In this document: positions 9,906-22,139 of the stretch, piece after piece
How positions within the stretch are numbered: the stretch's first letter is position 1
Layout of the letters: every line of letters starts with the position of its first letter
Assembly (NCBI GenBank): GCA_022577435.1
Contig: JAKOON010000012.1
Location: 15,857,085 to 15,921,084 of the forward strand
Length of the DNA stretch: 64,000 nt
Direction: 5' to 3'
From: Embiotoca jacksoni
Lineage: Eukaryota > Chordata > Actinopteri > Embiotocidae
Position numbers and translations under genes: made by a program
Notes under the pieces: generated by a model
Database searches by the model: none
What the model saw: the letters and a program-made list of their open reading frames with translations, nothing else
Told to the model about the DNA's origin: nothing

Positions 9906-11467
9906 AAAGTAAAAGCATCTTTAGATTATAAATAGTGAAGCATCAGTGTGTGAGCAGTATGTTACTCTATCGCCGCTTCTGGTGGAGTTTGAGCTATACT
10001 TTATACTACGTTTTATATCCATGGACAGCAGGTAAATCTGAGGGGTCATGAGATGTTTACTAGGTGAGGAAAGCACTTTTTCTCTCATCTTTTCATGGTA
10101 TGATTTGTGGTGAGATATTAGATCATTCGAACATTTATTTACATGAAACCGTGTGAGAAGTTGACTTGAGAAGTTTGGTGGCATGTGAGTCACCACCTTA
10201 GATTAGTGGAGGCAGCTGATCTCTGTCACCCTTGTCGTATCCTGCTGCTACATTAAACTCATTAACGGACACAGATGAAAAGGTATGAGGGCTCCTTTAT
10301 ATGTCTTTTAACTATTTGCTGCAATCATAAAGGCTCATTACAGCATTCATACACTTTTTTTGTGAAATAGGTATTGACAGATGGAATACCTACTGTTGTT
10401 GGTGCCATAATTAATTTGTTGTTGTAATTACTTAACCCCCCTCTGAAGTGATATGCTAACCTGCTAATAATGGGACCAAGCAACATACAAACATACCATT
10501 ATACCCAGTATATAAAAGTTCAAAGAACCCCAAAGCACCCCACCTTTTATAATCTGGATAACATTACTGTGTTCCATTTGGTCAAACTGTTTAATCCTCC
10601 ACCCTGCAAATTTTGACTCCTCATTAATTGCCTGATGAATGAAAAACATAATGTCAGCCATTTGCCTTCAAAACATAAACTTCATGGTGGTGCCAAGGGT
10701 GGTAACATTTTAAAATGGTACATCTCAAAGGGTAGAAGTACAAAGTTACCACATCAAAAATACTAACGAGAACATTTTTTGAATACATAAAAAAAGTACA
10801 CAGTAATAGACACAAGTGTTATAAGCGGGAACCTTAAATGTTGTCAACATCCTAAAATGGATAAGTTTTGTTTTACTTTTAATATACAGAAATTAATGTG
10901 TGCCAGGGTCAAGAACACAAGGATATAAAATGCTATATCCCAAATGAATCTTAAATCGAACTGAGAGTTTGAAGAGTAAGTAAAAGCTGTTCCTTAAGAA
11001 GGAAGTTATCATGCTTGATACTTATGTAGGCCTTTCTCAGAGAAGCTTTGCCTCTCTTGCATGTGCCACTACTGGGTAACACTGGTAGTGGGTCTGAATC
11101 AAACTTCCCCAGTATGTTCAGCTATTCAGATTTTTTTTTTTTTCCCTCACATATGGCCTCACAGGCATTTGATCAATTCAATTACATTGCTGCTCTACTG
11201 TTTTCCCTGTTATTGGAGATGTAGTCGGAGGTGCATTAAGTGAAAGTGGGTGTAAAAACCACAGATTGTTCCTAGTGAGCCAAGGAAAGTTGTAGCCTAT
11301 TCTTTATAGAGATCAAATCAGCAGCATATGTTTCAAACTGGATGGAAGTTGAACTACTTTGTTCTTTAAAATCAAATTCGTAGATCTGTGCTCAGAATAA
11401 TTTGTGTTTTGTAGAAATCTTAGAGGGTTTTTTTGTATAAGGAAATCCTTCGAAGTCATTGTCCCTA
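9906..11467. other. intergenic, nothing recognised
   Basis: AT-rich unique sequence. The frames at 9921-10196 and 10464-10661 show no family features or splice context. Confidence 0.45.
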
Positions 11468-11489
11468 TTTTTTTTTTTTTTTTTTTTTT
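11468..11489. repeat. poly(T) tract, 22 bases
   Basis: Uninterrupted T run, likely an old retroposon tail or a slippage product. Confidence 0.9.
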
Positions 11490-11603
11490 ATTGATGCTGC
11501 TTTCTAAATAGCCTCCTCTGCCTATACATGATGTGCATCTAATTATATCATTTCAGATGGATAAACCTTCCATTATTGTCAGTCACAACACAATGTAAAA
11601 GCA

Positions 11604-11770
11604 GATTTGGACATTTTGAGAAATGTGCTTATTTGCTTTCACAATGGGAGTTAAATGAGAATATCAATACCACCAGCAGCATCCAGTTAGCTTTGCATAA
11701 CATTTAGAAACAGGAGGAGAATTGTATCTTGGCTCTGTCAAGACAATACAAATCCATTCAAGAATTATAT
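11604..11770 (+). repeat. dispersed repeat, 'GGACATTTTGAGAAATG' type
   Basis: Contains TTTGGACATTTTGAGAAATG, ATGAGAATATCAATACCAC, AGTTAGCTTTGCATAA and GAAACAGGAGGA. These are ordered blocks of a common percomorph repeat I know from many genomic clones. No coding capacity. Confidence 0.6.
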
Positions 11771-11960
11771 GCTTAACTATTTTCTAATTATTTCATGGTG
11801 TCTTGTTATCTTTAGAGATGAGCTTTGTTGTGATAGATTTACATCTGAATCTAAATGAACACGAATGCTGAGGACAACATTTCTACGTACAAGCAAATAA
11901 CTGACAAAGAAAAAGGCGCACTGCAAAATGTTCAGCCTTGTGTTTGACATGTGAGCCATA

Positions 11961-13082
11961 CATTTCTATGAACTAAACGTCATCGGCATTGGTTACCCCA
12001 CTCTCAGACCTAATGCATGACCGAGAGAGGAGCTTGAGGGAGGTCAGGCTGATCAGGCAGACAGATCAGGAAAAACAAAGGTGTACTTTTGGAGCACAAC
12101 ATGCACTCTCTCTCGGGAGCTCCCGCGGGGAGAATTGCACCAAAGGAGAGATACGGCATGATAGCAAAAAGGGATCCTTTTAACTTCAACACTTAATGAG
12201 AAACAGCGTTCTGACGCCTCTGGCCTGCTGCCTGCCCTTAGTTTGTCCGCGTACTGTAAATTACTCGTACGGTCAAGACTTTCATTGCAGTCAATTTCAG
12301 ATTCTAGAGATCAATCGAAAACATCGTTCTACGACCGCATGTTAAGATACAGAGAGAAAAAAAAGAATCGAGGCATTTGATCTCCCGCTGTGTTATGAAA
12401 GCAATATAATGGAGGTGCTGGTTTGGTTTCATCTTAAAAAGACAGAAAAAACTTGTTGTTGAAAAGCTGTCTAGATCAAAAACAAAAATGTGCCAAAGGA
12501 AGATAACCTGCGATGACCGTGTGGGAAATATAATAAGGCTGCAAATTAACCTGAAACCACTTAACATATGTTCAGCTAAAATGCGTAAAGAAAGAAAATG
12601 CCACTAGATATTTGGCACAATGATAAAACAACAATACAAATGTTGTGCAATTTAATCAATAATTCATTCTTATAACAGAATAAAACAATAAAGATTTCCA
12701 GCTAAGAGTTATTTGATGTGCATATCTGCTATTTGCTTTCAAAATATCATTGTCTGACTTTTAAAAACACCATTTTTCTGTCAGAGGAACCCCTGACCAA
12801 CCTCCCCAGTGAGGGAAATGCTATTCAGTTTTGCTCTCAGCTTATACCGTGGTCACTGTGTTCTAATAAAAGCCAGGCAGCAAGGGACAGTCATATTACT
12901 AAAGCTTTCAGTGCATTTGTTTTCAAGTGTCCTTGGTCTCTTAGTAACAGGAGGAAAAAAAGAGTTCAAAAATCAAAGCAAATGGTCAAATTGTCTCAAA
13001 GGTAATTTCTCATTATCCCTGTTATATGGTACCATGTTCAAAACAGCTACTTCCCATGACATCTCTCCCCTCTAAAAACTAT
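11961..13082. other. intergenic, nothing firmly recognised
   Basis: Unique-looking. The stretch 11995-12185 is GC-richer and open on both strands (64 and 60 codons) but matches no family I know. The overlapping frames 12718-13075 also have no recognisable domain. Confidence 0.4.
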
Positions 13083-13130
13083 TCCTCCTTGTGGAATCAA
13101 TAAAGTATATCTATATATCTATCTAAAAGG
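13083..13130 (+). repeat. LINE-type 3' tail with ATCT repeats
   Basis: CCTTGTGGAATCAATAAAGT followed by (ATCT)-type repeats. This is the usual 3' end of fish L2/Rex-like LINE copies, TGTGGGATCAATAAAGTATC followed by (TCTA)n. It marks a strongly 5'-truncated insertion. Confidence 0.55.
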
Positions 13131-13551
13131 AATTTGTAGTGATAAAATATTTATCTTGTTAATTATTTTTCTGATAATTACATTTGCAGATAAAGTTCTT
13201 GATTTTAAACCTTTATGATCTACTATGTACTGTAAGGTTAGGGTCACACGGCCAGTGTTGTGTACTATCAAAAAAAGTAATAATACAAATTTGAAAATTA
13301 AATTCATTGTCATCTGTTACAGTTACTGATAAAAAATAGTTACTATTCCAAATATTGGTGATGTCAAAGGGGTTACATCTGAATATATTATTTTTTATTA
13401 AAACGTTCATATGTAGAATATAATATTCATTCTGTTGCTTTATATCTTTTTGCCACAAATGTAGAGACAAGTTTTATTAATATGGCAGTATGAACTAAAA
13501 TGTTTAGCCTTATGTTTGATTGGTTCTTTAGCTTGAATTACGAAAAGATCC

Positions 13552-13554
<3 letters not shown>

Positions 13555-13583
<29 letters not shown>
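13555..13583. repeat. poly(T) tract, 29 bases
   Basis: The longest T run in the window. It lies just left of the tRNA-like repeat cluster. Confidence 0.9.
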
Positions 13584-13586
<3 letters not shown>

Positions 13587-13764
13587 ATTTATGCTTTTAA
13601 ATTATTCTAATTTGATTTAATATTTACCCATTTCTGGGATTTTTGTCTGAACTACTGCAAACTTTATGAAGGTGGAAGCAGAGGACAATTTATATAATTA
13701 TATAAAGTATAGGCTTTTGGAAGAATGGAAAAAGAAAAAAAACTTGTTATTCTACATCACAACA

Positions 13765-13862
13765 TGGTTGAGTGGTCGGAAAGCCAGGTGGTCATCGCAG
13801 GTGCCTCATGGGTATAAATTACCTAAGCAGAAGGCTGCTGGTTCAAATCCTGCCCAGCAGAA
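13765..13862 (+). repeat. tRNA-derived SINE head (degenerate)
   Basis: An A-box-like TGGTTGAGTGG (13765-13775) and a near-perfect B box GGTTCAAATCC (13840-13850) are followed by CCAGCAG. The A-to-B spacing of about 75 bases is too long for an intact intronless tRNA. A SINE head or a tRNA pseudogene with an insert is therefore more likely. Confidence 0.45.
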
Positions 13863-14110
13863 AAATGTGGAAAGTTAATTTCAGTGTTGGCAAAAACATT
13901 TTGAAAGTGTTTCAAATTTAAAACCTTTTACTTTAGTTTTGAAAATAATTAACTTTTTTCTAACTTTTGCAGGAACTTCGAACTACCTGTAAATATCTTT
14001 GTCTTATTCTGTCTTTTTATGCTCTCAAAATAAAGCTCAGATATAAAATCAGGATCAGCTGATTTATGGGTAAAAACTGTAAGAATTAGCTCTCTGTCTC
14101 TTTCTGTATC

Positions 14111-14180
14111 AGAGTGGCCTAATGGTGAAGTGGTTAAAATGCTGGTCATCTAAGCAGATTCAAATCAATACTGGGGCTCA
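14111..14180 (+). repeat. tRNA-like sequence (SINE head or tRNA pseudogene)
   Basis: A box TGGCCTAATGG (14115-14125) and a B-box-like GATTCAAATCA (14157-14167). The 42-base spacing from start to start is close to that in a real tRNA. The acceptor stem does not pair, so it is not a functional tRNA gene by eye. Confidence 0.4.
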
Positions 14181-14439
14181 GTCAGCTCTTCTGGCATACG
14201 ACATTTATACAATGGCAACACGCATGTACTGTCTCAGAACCTGTGTTTGTACATTGAACCTTTTCCAGCTTTTATGCTTTTTAACCCCAGTGCATCCATT
14301 TGAAAAAAGATTACACTGCCTGTGTGACATGATAGAAAAGCGCTCTGGTTGCATGCCCTTTAAATAAGGCCATTTTAAGTGACAACAACAAAACCTACTC
14401 CAGTTTTGAATTTTCCCCAAATTCCATACATCCATCATC

Positions 14440-14580
14440 AATGGACAATTTAGAATCAAAGGCCCCAAACCAGTTGAGGTTCTAACTAAGGCCCAGGCGA
14501 CACACAAACCCTGAAACCTCCTGCTGAGAGGCAACAGTGCTGACCACTGCACCACCACCCTGTTTGGACCCGACTTATTG
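14440..14580 (-). repeat. SINE-like dispersed repeat, copy A
   Basis: The reverse strand reads GTGGTGCAGTGGTCAGCACT then GTTGCCTCTCAGC, a common fish short repeat. The 14528-14562 block is nearly the same as 15019-15055, so at least two copies lie within 600 bp in the same orientation. Confidence 0.6.
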
Positions 14581-14879
14581 CCCAGTGAAACTGTAATTAC
14601 AATTCTAATGTCTAGCCATTCCACACTTCAAAAAATGACAACAAATTACCCCTATGGGCTATAGAGCTGAATTTTCTTCAGGACATCCTCTGCATTGTGA
14701 CAAAACTTTGGCTCACTGCAACCTATGGTCAATTCAGAAGTCCATTACTCTATTTGTCAAAATATGCAAATCATCTAACATGTATAACTCCACAAATTTT
14801 TATTCAAATACTGCCAAAAGTGACAAAGACATTCTTTTGAAAACGAGATAAGTTTTTCAAAGGGGTTCAGTTTGGTCAC

Positions 14880-15058
14880 AAGGTGAGCCAATAGTGGTAT
14901 TCTATATCTTCTTGTAATTTGCACTGCATGCACAACATTTTCTGTTTCCCCAAACATTTGATCAAACTTCCCCAAGATAAGCCTTGGGCAGGTCTTGAGC
15001 CCTTAACCTTCTGGCTATGAGGTAGCAGTGCCAACCACTGCACCACCGTACCGCCATC
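14880..15058 (-). repeat. SINE-like dispersed repeat, copy B
   Basis: The reverse strand reads GGTGGTGCAGTGGTTGGCAC then CTACCTCATAGCCAGAAGG and GGGCTCAAGACC, a B-box-like region. Same family as 14440-14580. A further weak piece may follow at 15150-15225 on the plus strand (CCTGGTGGTGCAATC). Confidence 0.6.
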
Positions 15059-15230
15059 TTCACTGCGATACACCTGACATCATGAGAATGATATGTGATT
15101 TTTTTTTTTGGACGTGTAATATCTTCCTGTCAAGTTGTGAGATGTTTGTGAAAATGCATGGCTCCCTGGTGGTGCAATCTGTAAGTCACCTTCTCTGTAG
15201 ACCTAAAAATCCATGATTGAAATCTACTTG

Positions 15231-17575
15231 TGGACAAGTGCAACTGGTCAGCAATGTTGCAATGCGTGCAGGTAGTGTTCTTGTTGTCTTCTACTGCTTG
15301 CAATTTGCTTGGGCCCCGATTATTGCCACTTGCAGTTATTCTATTTCTATTAGAATCATGTCAAACACTGAATAATCAAATAGAAATTTGTCACAGAATG
15401 ACCTTAATACACCCCCCCAAAAAATCCTATATTTTGACCTTCACATTAATGTCAGCTCTTGCATTTTTAAGAAACATTCTACGTGAGATATTTATTGTTC
15501 AGGTATTTTGGAATATATTGTTTGTTGATTTAATATGTTTGAGGTTATACCTTATTAATTACACCTAAAAAGGTAAACGTATTTGTATCTCCATCATGGC
15601 CAAGCAAAGGCAGTTCAATTCAATGTAGAACTGTGCAGAGTGAATGAGGACTTTCCAACTGTGTCACTGGAAGTTATCGGCATTACCAAGTACGATTGCG
15701 GAGTCATCATAAAGCTTGAAAAAAAATCTTTTTCCTAGGAACTTGCACATGTACAAAACTTCTGTGATTTTCACAGCAATTTGAAAATGCCAGTTGGCTG
15801 TCACATGTAATATGTGGTTTAGGTCATGCTGAAATCCACAGTTCGTTTCTCCTCTGTGCACTCCAATAGTTCAAAAATGAAACAAAATGGACTCGTAGAG
15901 TGAGAGTGAAGTGGGACCGATGGGAGCTTACCCTCTGATTCAAGTAATAGCCCAGCCTTTTACCACTTCAGAACAGACTGTCATGATACTCATGACCAGG
16001 AAAAAAGCGGGGTTTATTTTGGTGGCAAAGGCAGGAAACTAATGATAACATCTCATTATCTCTTCCCATTTGTCAATTTGATGTTAAATGGTCATCAGAC
16101 TTGCAGATACTGATTTAACATGTGTTGCAACAACTGCCTCTTTATTTTGACAAAATGCCATCCGTGTTAACGTGGGGGTATTTGAACTCCTCACCACTCG
16201 TGCTGTTCTTAGATCAAGAAGAGAAGAGGAATAATAATAACATTACACAGAGTGGAAGAGGTGGCAACAAAGGCAATTCAAAAGAAAAAAATAAATAGTT
16301 TGTTAGATGAAATATGATTTGGCAAAGTTAGACATGAGAGAGTTCGCCTGCACCTATATCCATAATATCATACTATATATTTCATAGATTCATCTTCATC
16401 TAAAGTAAACACTTCACTTTAAAAGCAGCACAAAAACACCGTAGTCTATAACACATTATAATGTAGCCTACTTGTAAGCAACTATATAAGGACAATTATA
16501 ACATTGCAAGTCATGTTTCATATTCTTACAACTGTGTTTTACTATAATTTTCATTCATGATCTGTTTAGAAGCCTTCACTTATGTGTGCCCACTGGAAGA
16601 GTTAAAGTTGTTGAGAACTACATAAAAAAATAAACATTTAAAAATATTATAAACTGCCTCTGAGTGCTGCAGGGCAATTTGGAGTAATGAATCACCAAAA
16701 TACTACCTTATAAAATAATCCAAACAGGGTAATCTGCAGGGCCCAATTTAATTATTCATAGTAATAATAATTGTTTTTAAAGGGTTTTGTCACGTTCATT
16801 TCTAATCAAAAGAAGATGTTCTTATCATCAGTTCTAGTGATGGTGCGGCTGTGAATCAGTCCTCTCAACTAGATTTTATTATGAGCTATTACAAAGGGGA
16901 AATATCCACGAGGGAAATTTCATCCACATTAATTATTCCTATCCATATGGAACATCATGGAGACTAATTCTTTTTCGCTATCAGGACTGCCTGTTCGGTT
17001 AATCTAATAGTGCAGCACTGACAGTGATGACCACATGAGTGGCTAACTGGCATATGATGAATAAACCCACATTTCATAAACCCCCCCAAAAGCTGCAATA
17101 CTCATATGAACAGCTGTCTTTTCTGTGGTTTGTTGTCAGTTTAACACTAAAAAACAAATCTCAGATGAGATCACACCAAGCCTCAATTATATGGGGGAAA
17201 ATGATGATACAATATCAAACATCCAAGCCTCTATTGCAGGATGTTAATAGATTTTTTCTTTTTCTTTTAACTGGTGTTTTCATTTTCACTATAATGCACA
17301 GAATCCTTTTATTGTTCTCTAGTTGTCTACAACACAAGTTCTTTTCATGCATTTTGCCCAACAAGATGGCCCTGCAGTGTGGAGGATCTGAACGACATTA
17401 ACTACCTGTCACAGAGTACGAAATCATTTTTAGCTTCCTCTCCAGATGTTTCGGAGCAGGAAAAAAAAAGGCTGTAAAAGCCTGGCGCTAAACATAACAC
17501 TGCAGCAAACACTCTGAACTTAGATCCCCACCATTAGCCATAAGGTGATGACACAACTATCAAACCTTTCTCCAC
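15231..17575. other. intergenic AT-rich sequence, nothing recognised
   Basis: Includes a C run and A run near 15411-15425 and T/A runs. Frames at 15230-15568 and 17039-17401 lack recognisable domains. No RNA gene or repeat family identified. Confidence 0.4.
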
Positions 17576-18120
17576 AGTGACTAGCACATTTTTGGTCCAT
17601 GGTACTGTTGTCCGGTTTTGCGGGACAAAACCATGCCGGTGTCACGTTTTGCTTCACCCAGGCGTTAAAAGTACGCAGGGAACAGTGAAGAAGAAGGAAG
17701 TCAAGTGACGAAGTACCAAGTGTGATAAAGTGTGTATAGGGAGGAGGTCAGTGGTGGTTGTATGGGATGGGTGTTTGAGTCGATGAGAAAGTAACATAAG
17801 AAAGTTAATGACATAACCTAAAGTATTTAACCTACTTAAGCAACTTATGTGACATATATTACTTGCCTAAAACGACTTATTTGAACCCAAACCACGATCT
17901 TTTCCTAAACCTAACCAAATAGGTTTCGTGTTAAAACCTAACCTGTCACATTTAACCCAAACCATGATCTTTTTTTTTTTTTTTTTAAGCCTAACAACAT
18001 GGTTTTTGGTTTTTAAACCTAAGGCACGTTACTTGTCATGCCTAAGCAAGGCAAAATGTGACACTTACATGGTATCCTCCAGTGGACTGACAGGCGAATT
18101 ACATGCTTTGGCATGATACC
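17576..18120 (+). repeat. dispersed repeat R2, copy 1
   Basis: Tandem-like variants of CCCAAACCATGATCTTTTCCT and AAACCTAACCAAATAGG, followed by CCTAAGGCACGTTACTTG and AAGCAAGGCAAAATGTGACAC. Reversed, it resembles 38770-39030 (AAAGATCATGGTTTGGGTT, GGTGCCTTAGGTTTAGG). I know it as a common percomorph repeat. A T17-type run interrupts it near 17970-17986. Confidence 0.65.
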
Positions 18121-19899
18121 AGATTAGAAGAAAAACTCCTTTCATTTGCTTCTCGGCCCTCTTACCTGTCAGATTGCTGGTTTTCAAATTTACAGGTGTC
18201 GTCAACGTGCTCATTCTTCCTTGAAGGATGCCAGCAGTTGTCAGGCAGTTGTTTGATGGAGTTTTCTTAGGGGCCCAAAGGTGCTTTTTTATTATTATTA
18301 TATACTGTCCAGTATGAAGAAGTCATTATAATCCTGCTGATTGTCACAATGTCTTGGAACCTGCGTCTGAGATTGAAAGGCATGGGCCACATATTATAAT
18401 GATAAACTAAACACTTCAACCCTCGGTCCAAATACTAATAGCCTTTTCCATCAAACACAGTGCCATAAACAAGACATTGGTACAGCTATTAATTGCACTC
18501 GCCTAGTTTATGGGTGGCAGTAATTACATCTGGGCAAGGAGCACCTGAGCTAATGAAGATTATACCTTTCCCACAATGCAAGCCTCTATAAATGCCCCAC
18601 AATGCTGTTCACAATCATAGGGTTTTATTTTCTTATGTCTTTGCAGGCTTGTCCTGACACTGGTATTTAATTTGTTGGTGACGAGGAATAGATTAAGGAG
18701 GCTTGATGTTCATTATGCTGCAGCTGTGTTTGGGAAGAAAATAGAACAAACCCCGATCCTACAGCTCCAGAAAACACACAAACCCCGGCCATTCATGCAA
18801 AGCAGCTAAAAAAGTTGGAATGAATAATATAATTAATAATGTCATACATTAAACTTAACTTTCTCCAAAAAAAAAGTCTCCAGGAGCAGTGCCATGCTAC
18901 GAAGATTTTTTGATTGGATGTGTATGGCGATGAACAATGCAGACATTGTTGTAAATTCCATGAGGACCCAGAAAAAATATATACCATATATATATATATA
19001 TATATACAAAGGAAATATGTACAAAGGAAATGGTCATACAAATAAACAGAAGTAGGTCCTGTATATACTTAAAGAGACCAAGCTTGGGACTTGGCTGGTC
19101 AGAGCCAGGGAGACACACTAAATGCATACATGTTTTAATGTGCACCCACGGAGGGTTTTGCATTAAGAAGAATTTCCTTGGAATATATAAGCGTGGAAAG
19201 AAGATGTCATTGCAATGAATGGGCAGCCATGTTTGGAATCATTACATTACATCTGTGACTGACATGCTGCATTCATGCAAATAAATCATAGATTTACTGT
19301 GTCTTCATTATCTTCTGTCAAAACTGGATCCTCAGGACTTCACTTAATGAGATGCAGCAATCATTAGCTAATTACAGTGTTTATCAGGAAGAGTTATAGA
19401 TTATGCTGTCTATCTACAAAGGAAATCAATTTAATCATTCCGTCTCTTAAATGAAATCACACTTTCTTAATTAAAACCTGAATTAGGATAAATTGCTTAG
19501 GAAAATTTGTCAAACAATCTTTTGATGATTTAATATTTCAAACCAGTGTTTCTTCAGGGAGGACTTTTGGGTATTAAGGCCTCAAAGTGATGCATGTCCC
19601 TATTTTCTCTACGAATATTACATAGAATTAATGAGCCACACAGTAGATTTGACGCACAGTGTGTTGACTTTTGCAGGTCTAAGTCAGTCTGCTTTTTAAT
19701 GGGGAAGTGTCCGTGGAGGCAAAGCAAAACAAAGATGCAATGAGTAATTGGGCCATTTATGGGAACAACACTGTCAGGTGAAAAACAATATTTAAGCCAT
19801 GATGTTCAATTTTGGTGCTGATGTGATGTACTGGCAGAAGTTGACCCAGCTGCTCTGAGATGTACTCTGAGTTTTCAGTCATGCTGGCTCAGTCTGTAT
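18121..19899. other. intergenic, nothing recognised apart from a TA microsatellite
   Basis: Unique-looking sequence. Overlapping frames at 18793-19163 arise around the TA repeat and are not genes. Confidence 0.4.
18986..19006. repeat. (TA)n microsatellite
   Basis: About ten TA units, immediately followed by a short direct duplication of ACAAAGGAAAT (19006-19031 area). Confidence 0.9.
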
Positions 19900-19904
19900 T
19901 AGAA

Positions 19905-20480
19905 GAAATTGCCATGACATTTTGTAGACGTTGTCAGAGGATGCATCCTAATGACATGTTTCAATGACTTATCATGCAGGGCTACAAACGGCTACAAAAA
20001 GGAGAGTATACAAACTTTGCAAACTTTTCTCCTATATAGTGAAAAGACTTGGCACACACAATTTTGTGCAGACACTCGTTTTTCCCAAACTACATAACCT
20101 CATGAGTTTGGTGTTTACCCAACAGTCCCAGAGCCAACATGAGGTTGATATAAGTAAAACATCTCTGTCGCTATTGGGCAAAATTTTGCACCAAATTTAG
20201 CTAAAATCCATAAATTATTCTTGACCACCCTCATTCGAACAGCATTCTAATTGTAATTTTGGTTAATGACCAAATAGCTGCGAAACTATTGATATTGCCA
20301 TATTTAGTATCAATTAGCATGTAGCAATCTAAAACTTAACGTTTAAAGTCAGATAGTGATTAAGGTAAACATTTTAAATCTGTTACATATTAGCATGTTA
20401 GAACTGTCATTTTAAACATGTCAGCACACTGACATTAACATTTAGCTGAAAGCACTGCTGTCCCTAATTACAGTTTCACA
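19905..20480 (+). repeat. degenerate dispersed repeat, 'GTTAGCATG' type
   Basis: TGCCATGACATTTTGTAGAC, CAGAGGATGCATCCTAATGA, and then 20240-20480 with ATTAGCATGTTAGAAC, AACATTTAGCTGAAAGCA. These follow the order of a frequent teleost repeat in which blocks of GCTAACATG follow a GGATGAATCCTAATGAC block. Degenerate, with boundaries uncertain. Confidence 0.4.
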
Positions 20481-21419
20481 TACAACGCTGCTGGCATGAC
20501 CATAATCTTGTGTTTATACTGTAGGCTGATTCCCCCCTAATTGCATTCATTCATATTTTTCAATTATGCACTGAGCTCCCTTGCTTTTCCTCACACTACA
20601 TGTGTTTAATGTAAAAAAGGAACATGGTTTTAAGGGCAGTAGAACCATGAAAGTGGTCTTTTTGTTCAAAGCTGTTTATAATGTCCTGGCTGGTACCACA
20701 GTTGAAATGCTGCCAACAGGTTTTATAGCACCGTATTCTTTGTTTTAAATCCTTGAAGGCTTTATGCCACTGTTTTTGTTAATATTTTTTCTTGTTATTT
20801 ATCCTGAGCTTTTAATTAGTTGCCCTCTTTTTTCAGATTTCACTTAGCTCAGCATTGCAGTACTGCAGAAATGCCAGCCACCAAAAACTTTGATTGTTGT
20901 TTAGATGTTGGCCCAGAAATAAGAGTTATGTCTTTTTTTCAAGCAATATTACACGGGAGGATGTGCTTTAGTGTCATTATTGGTACGGCGGCTACGCGCA
21001 TCGGTCCTGACTGAATAAATGTTCCCTGTGGAGTTTTCATGTAAAGAAATCTATTTTATTTTTATTTTTACATTCAACTTTTTCAACAATTTTGAAAGCT
21101 GATATTTTGAATATCTGAAACCTGCATGATATACATCGGTAGTCGGATCACCAACGCATTATTTCTCCCCGGCTTGTTGCATTGTTACCAAAAGTCAATA
21201 TAGATTACTATCCACTTGTGTGTGTGTCAACGTCATGTGTGTCTTTGTATGTTACTCTCAAAACATTGCTCCATAGACCATAAAGGTCAAAGATTTCAGA
21301 AACATTAAAGGGAATGTAATTGCTCAATATTTCACAATATACAGTTTGATATTACACCTCTGTGACTATAAACTGTCAACATGTGGTTCACAGTTAAAGA
21401 ATTAAGACAAAGACAGCAA
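20481..21419. other. intergenic, nothing recognised
   Basis: AT-rich with no identifiable exon or repeat. The 64-codon frame at 20820-21014 has no family features. Confidence 0.4.
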
Positions 21420-21840
21420 TAACGTCCATGGCTGGGAGGTCGAGCAGAAATGTGACGAGATCGACCACCGCCTGTTTTTCACACATATTGTTTCTCCTGA
21501 GGAGGCCGAAAGGTGTTAATATCCGACAGGATATTTTAAAAGCAGTATGCCAGTCACTTATTAAATCAGTCTTCACATTCAGCATTGCATCCTGGTACAA
21601 CGTCCTCAAAGAGAAAAGCAAAAAAAAAACCCTACAAGAATCATGAAACATGCGACCAAAATCACCGACACCACTCAAACCCAATTCTCAGACCTTTACA
21701 GTCATGTAGTAATTAGAAAGGCAGCCTCCATCTTTAAAGACCATCCACACCTCCTTCAGCACTCCTTCCAGCACCTCTAGCCAGAAAGAGAGCTTCGAAA
21801 AAAAACTCCTTTATTTCCACTGCAATGTCAATTCTAAACA
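21420..21840 (+). pseudogene. LINE ORF2 C-terminal fragment (non-LTR retrotransposon relic)
   Basis: The plus-strand frame gives ILFLLRRPKGVNIRQDILKA, then VCQSLIKSVFTFSIASWY. This matches the reverse-transcriptase tail pattern LxFLRRLRxxGV, LxxFYQSVIESVxxxxIxxW of fish LINEs. Past a stop near 21645, fragments in shifted frames continue (QFSDLYSHVVIRKAAS-like, then DHPHLLQHSF-like), as expected for the segment after the RT. Frameshifts and stops show it is dead. The 5' part of the element is absent. Confidence 0.7.
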
Positions 21841-22139
21841 ATGCTAATACGATTGTCAGCACTTTTTAACAAACATGCTATTATTTCTTATTTGGTTACA
21901 GAATTGTGTCCGAATGCAATTTTATGTGAGTGTTTCATGGGTGCATTATTTAATGTCGCCCCAACCAAAGCTAATTTTCTATCATTAAGTGATGAACAAT
22001 CACATTTTTTTAGCCTTGAATTTTGATTCAAACTTTTTTTGATAATTGCATTTACTTGTTTCATTTAATTTCACTTCATTGACAACCATTCATAGTTTTT
22101 ACATGCAGGTGATTCGGCTCCATATTGACATTGTTGCAT

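Noticed and set aside
14205..14624. 139-codon minus-strand frame
   Set aside because: Its middle is the SINE-like GTGGTGCAGTGGT repeat (VVVQWSALLPLSRR is its translation), so it is a repeat-derived frame.
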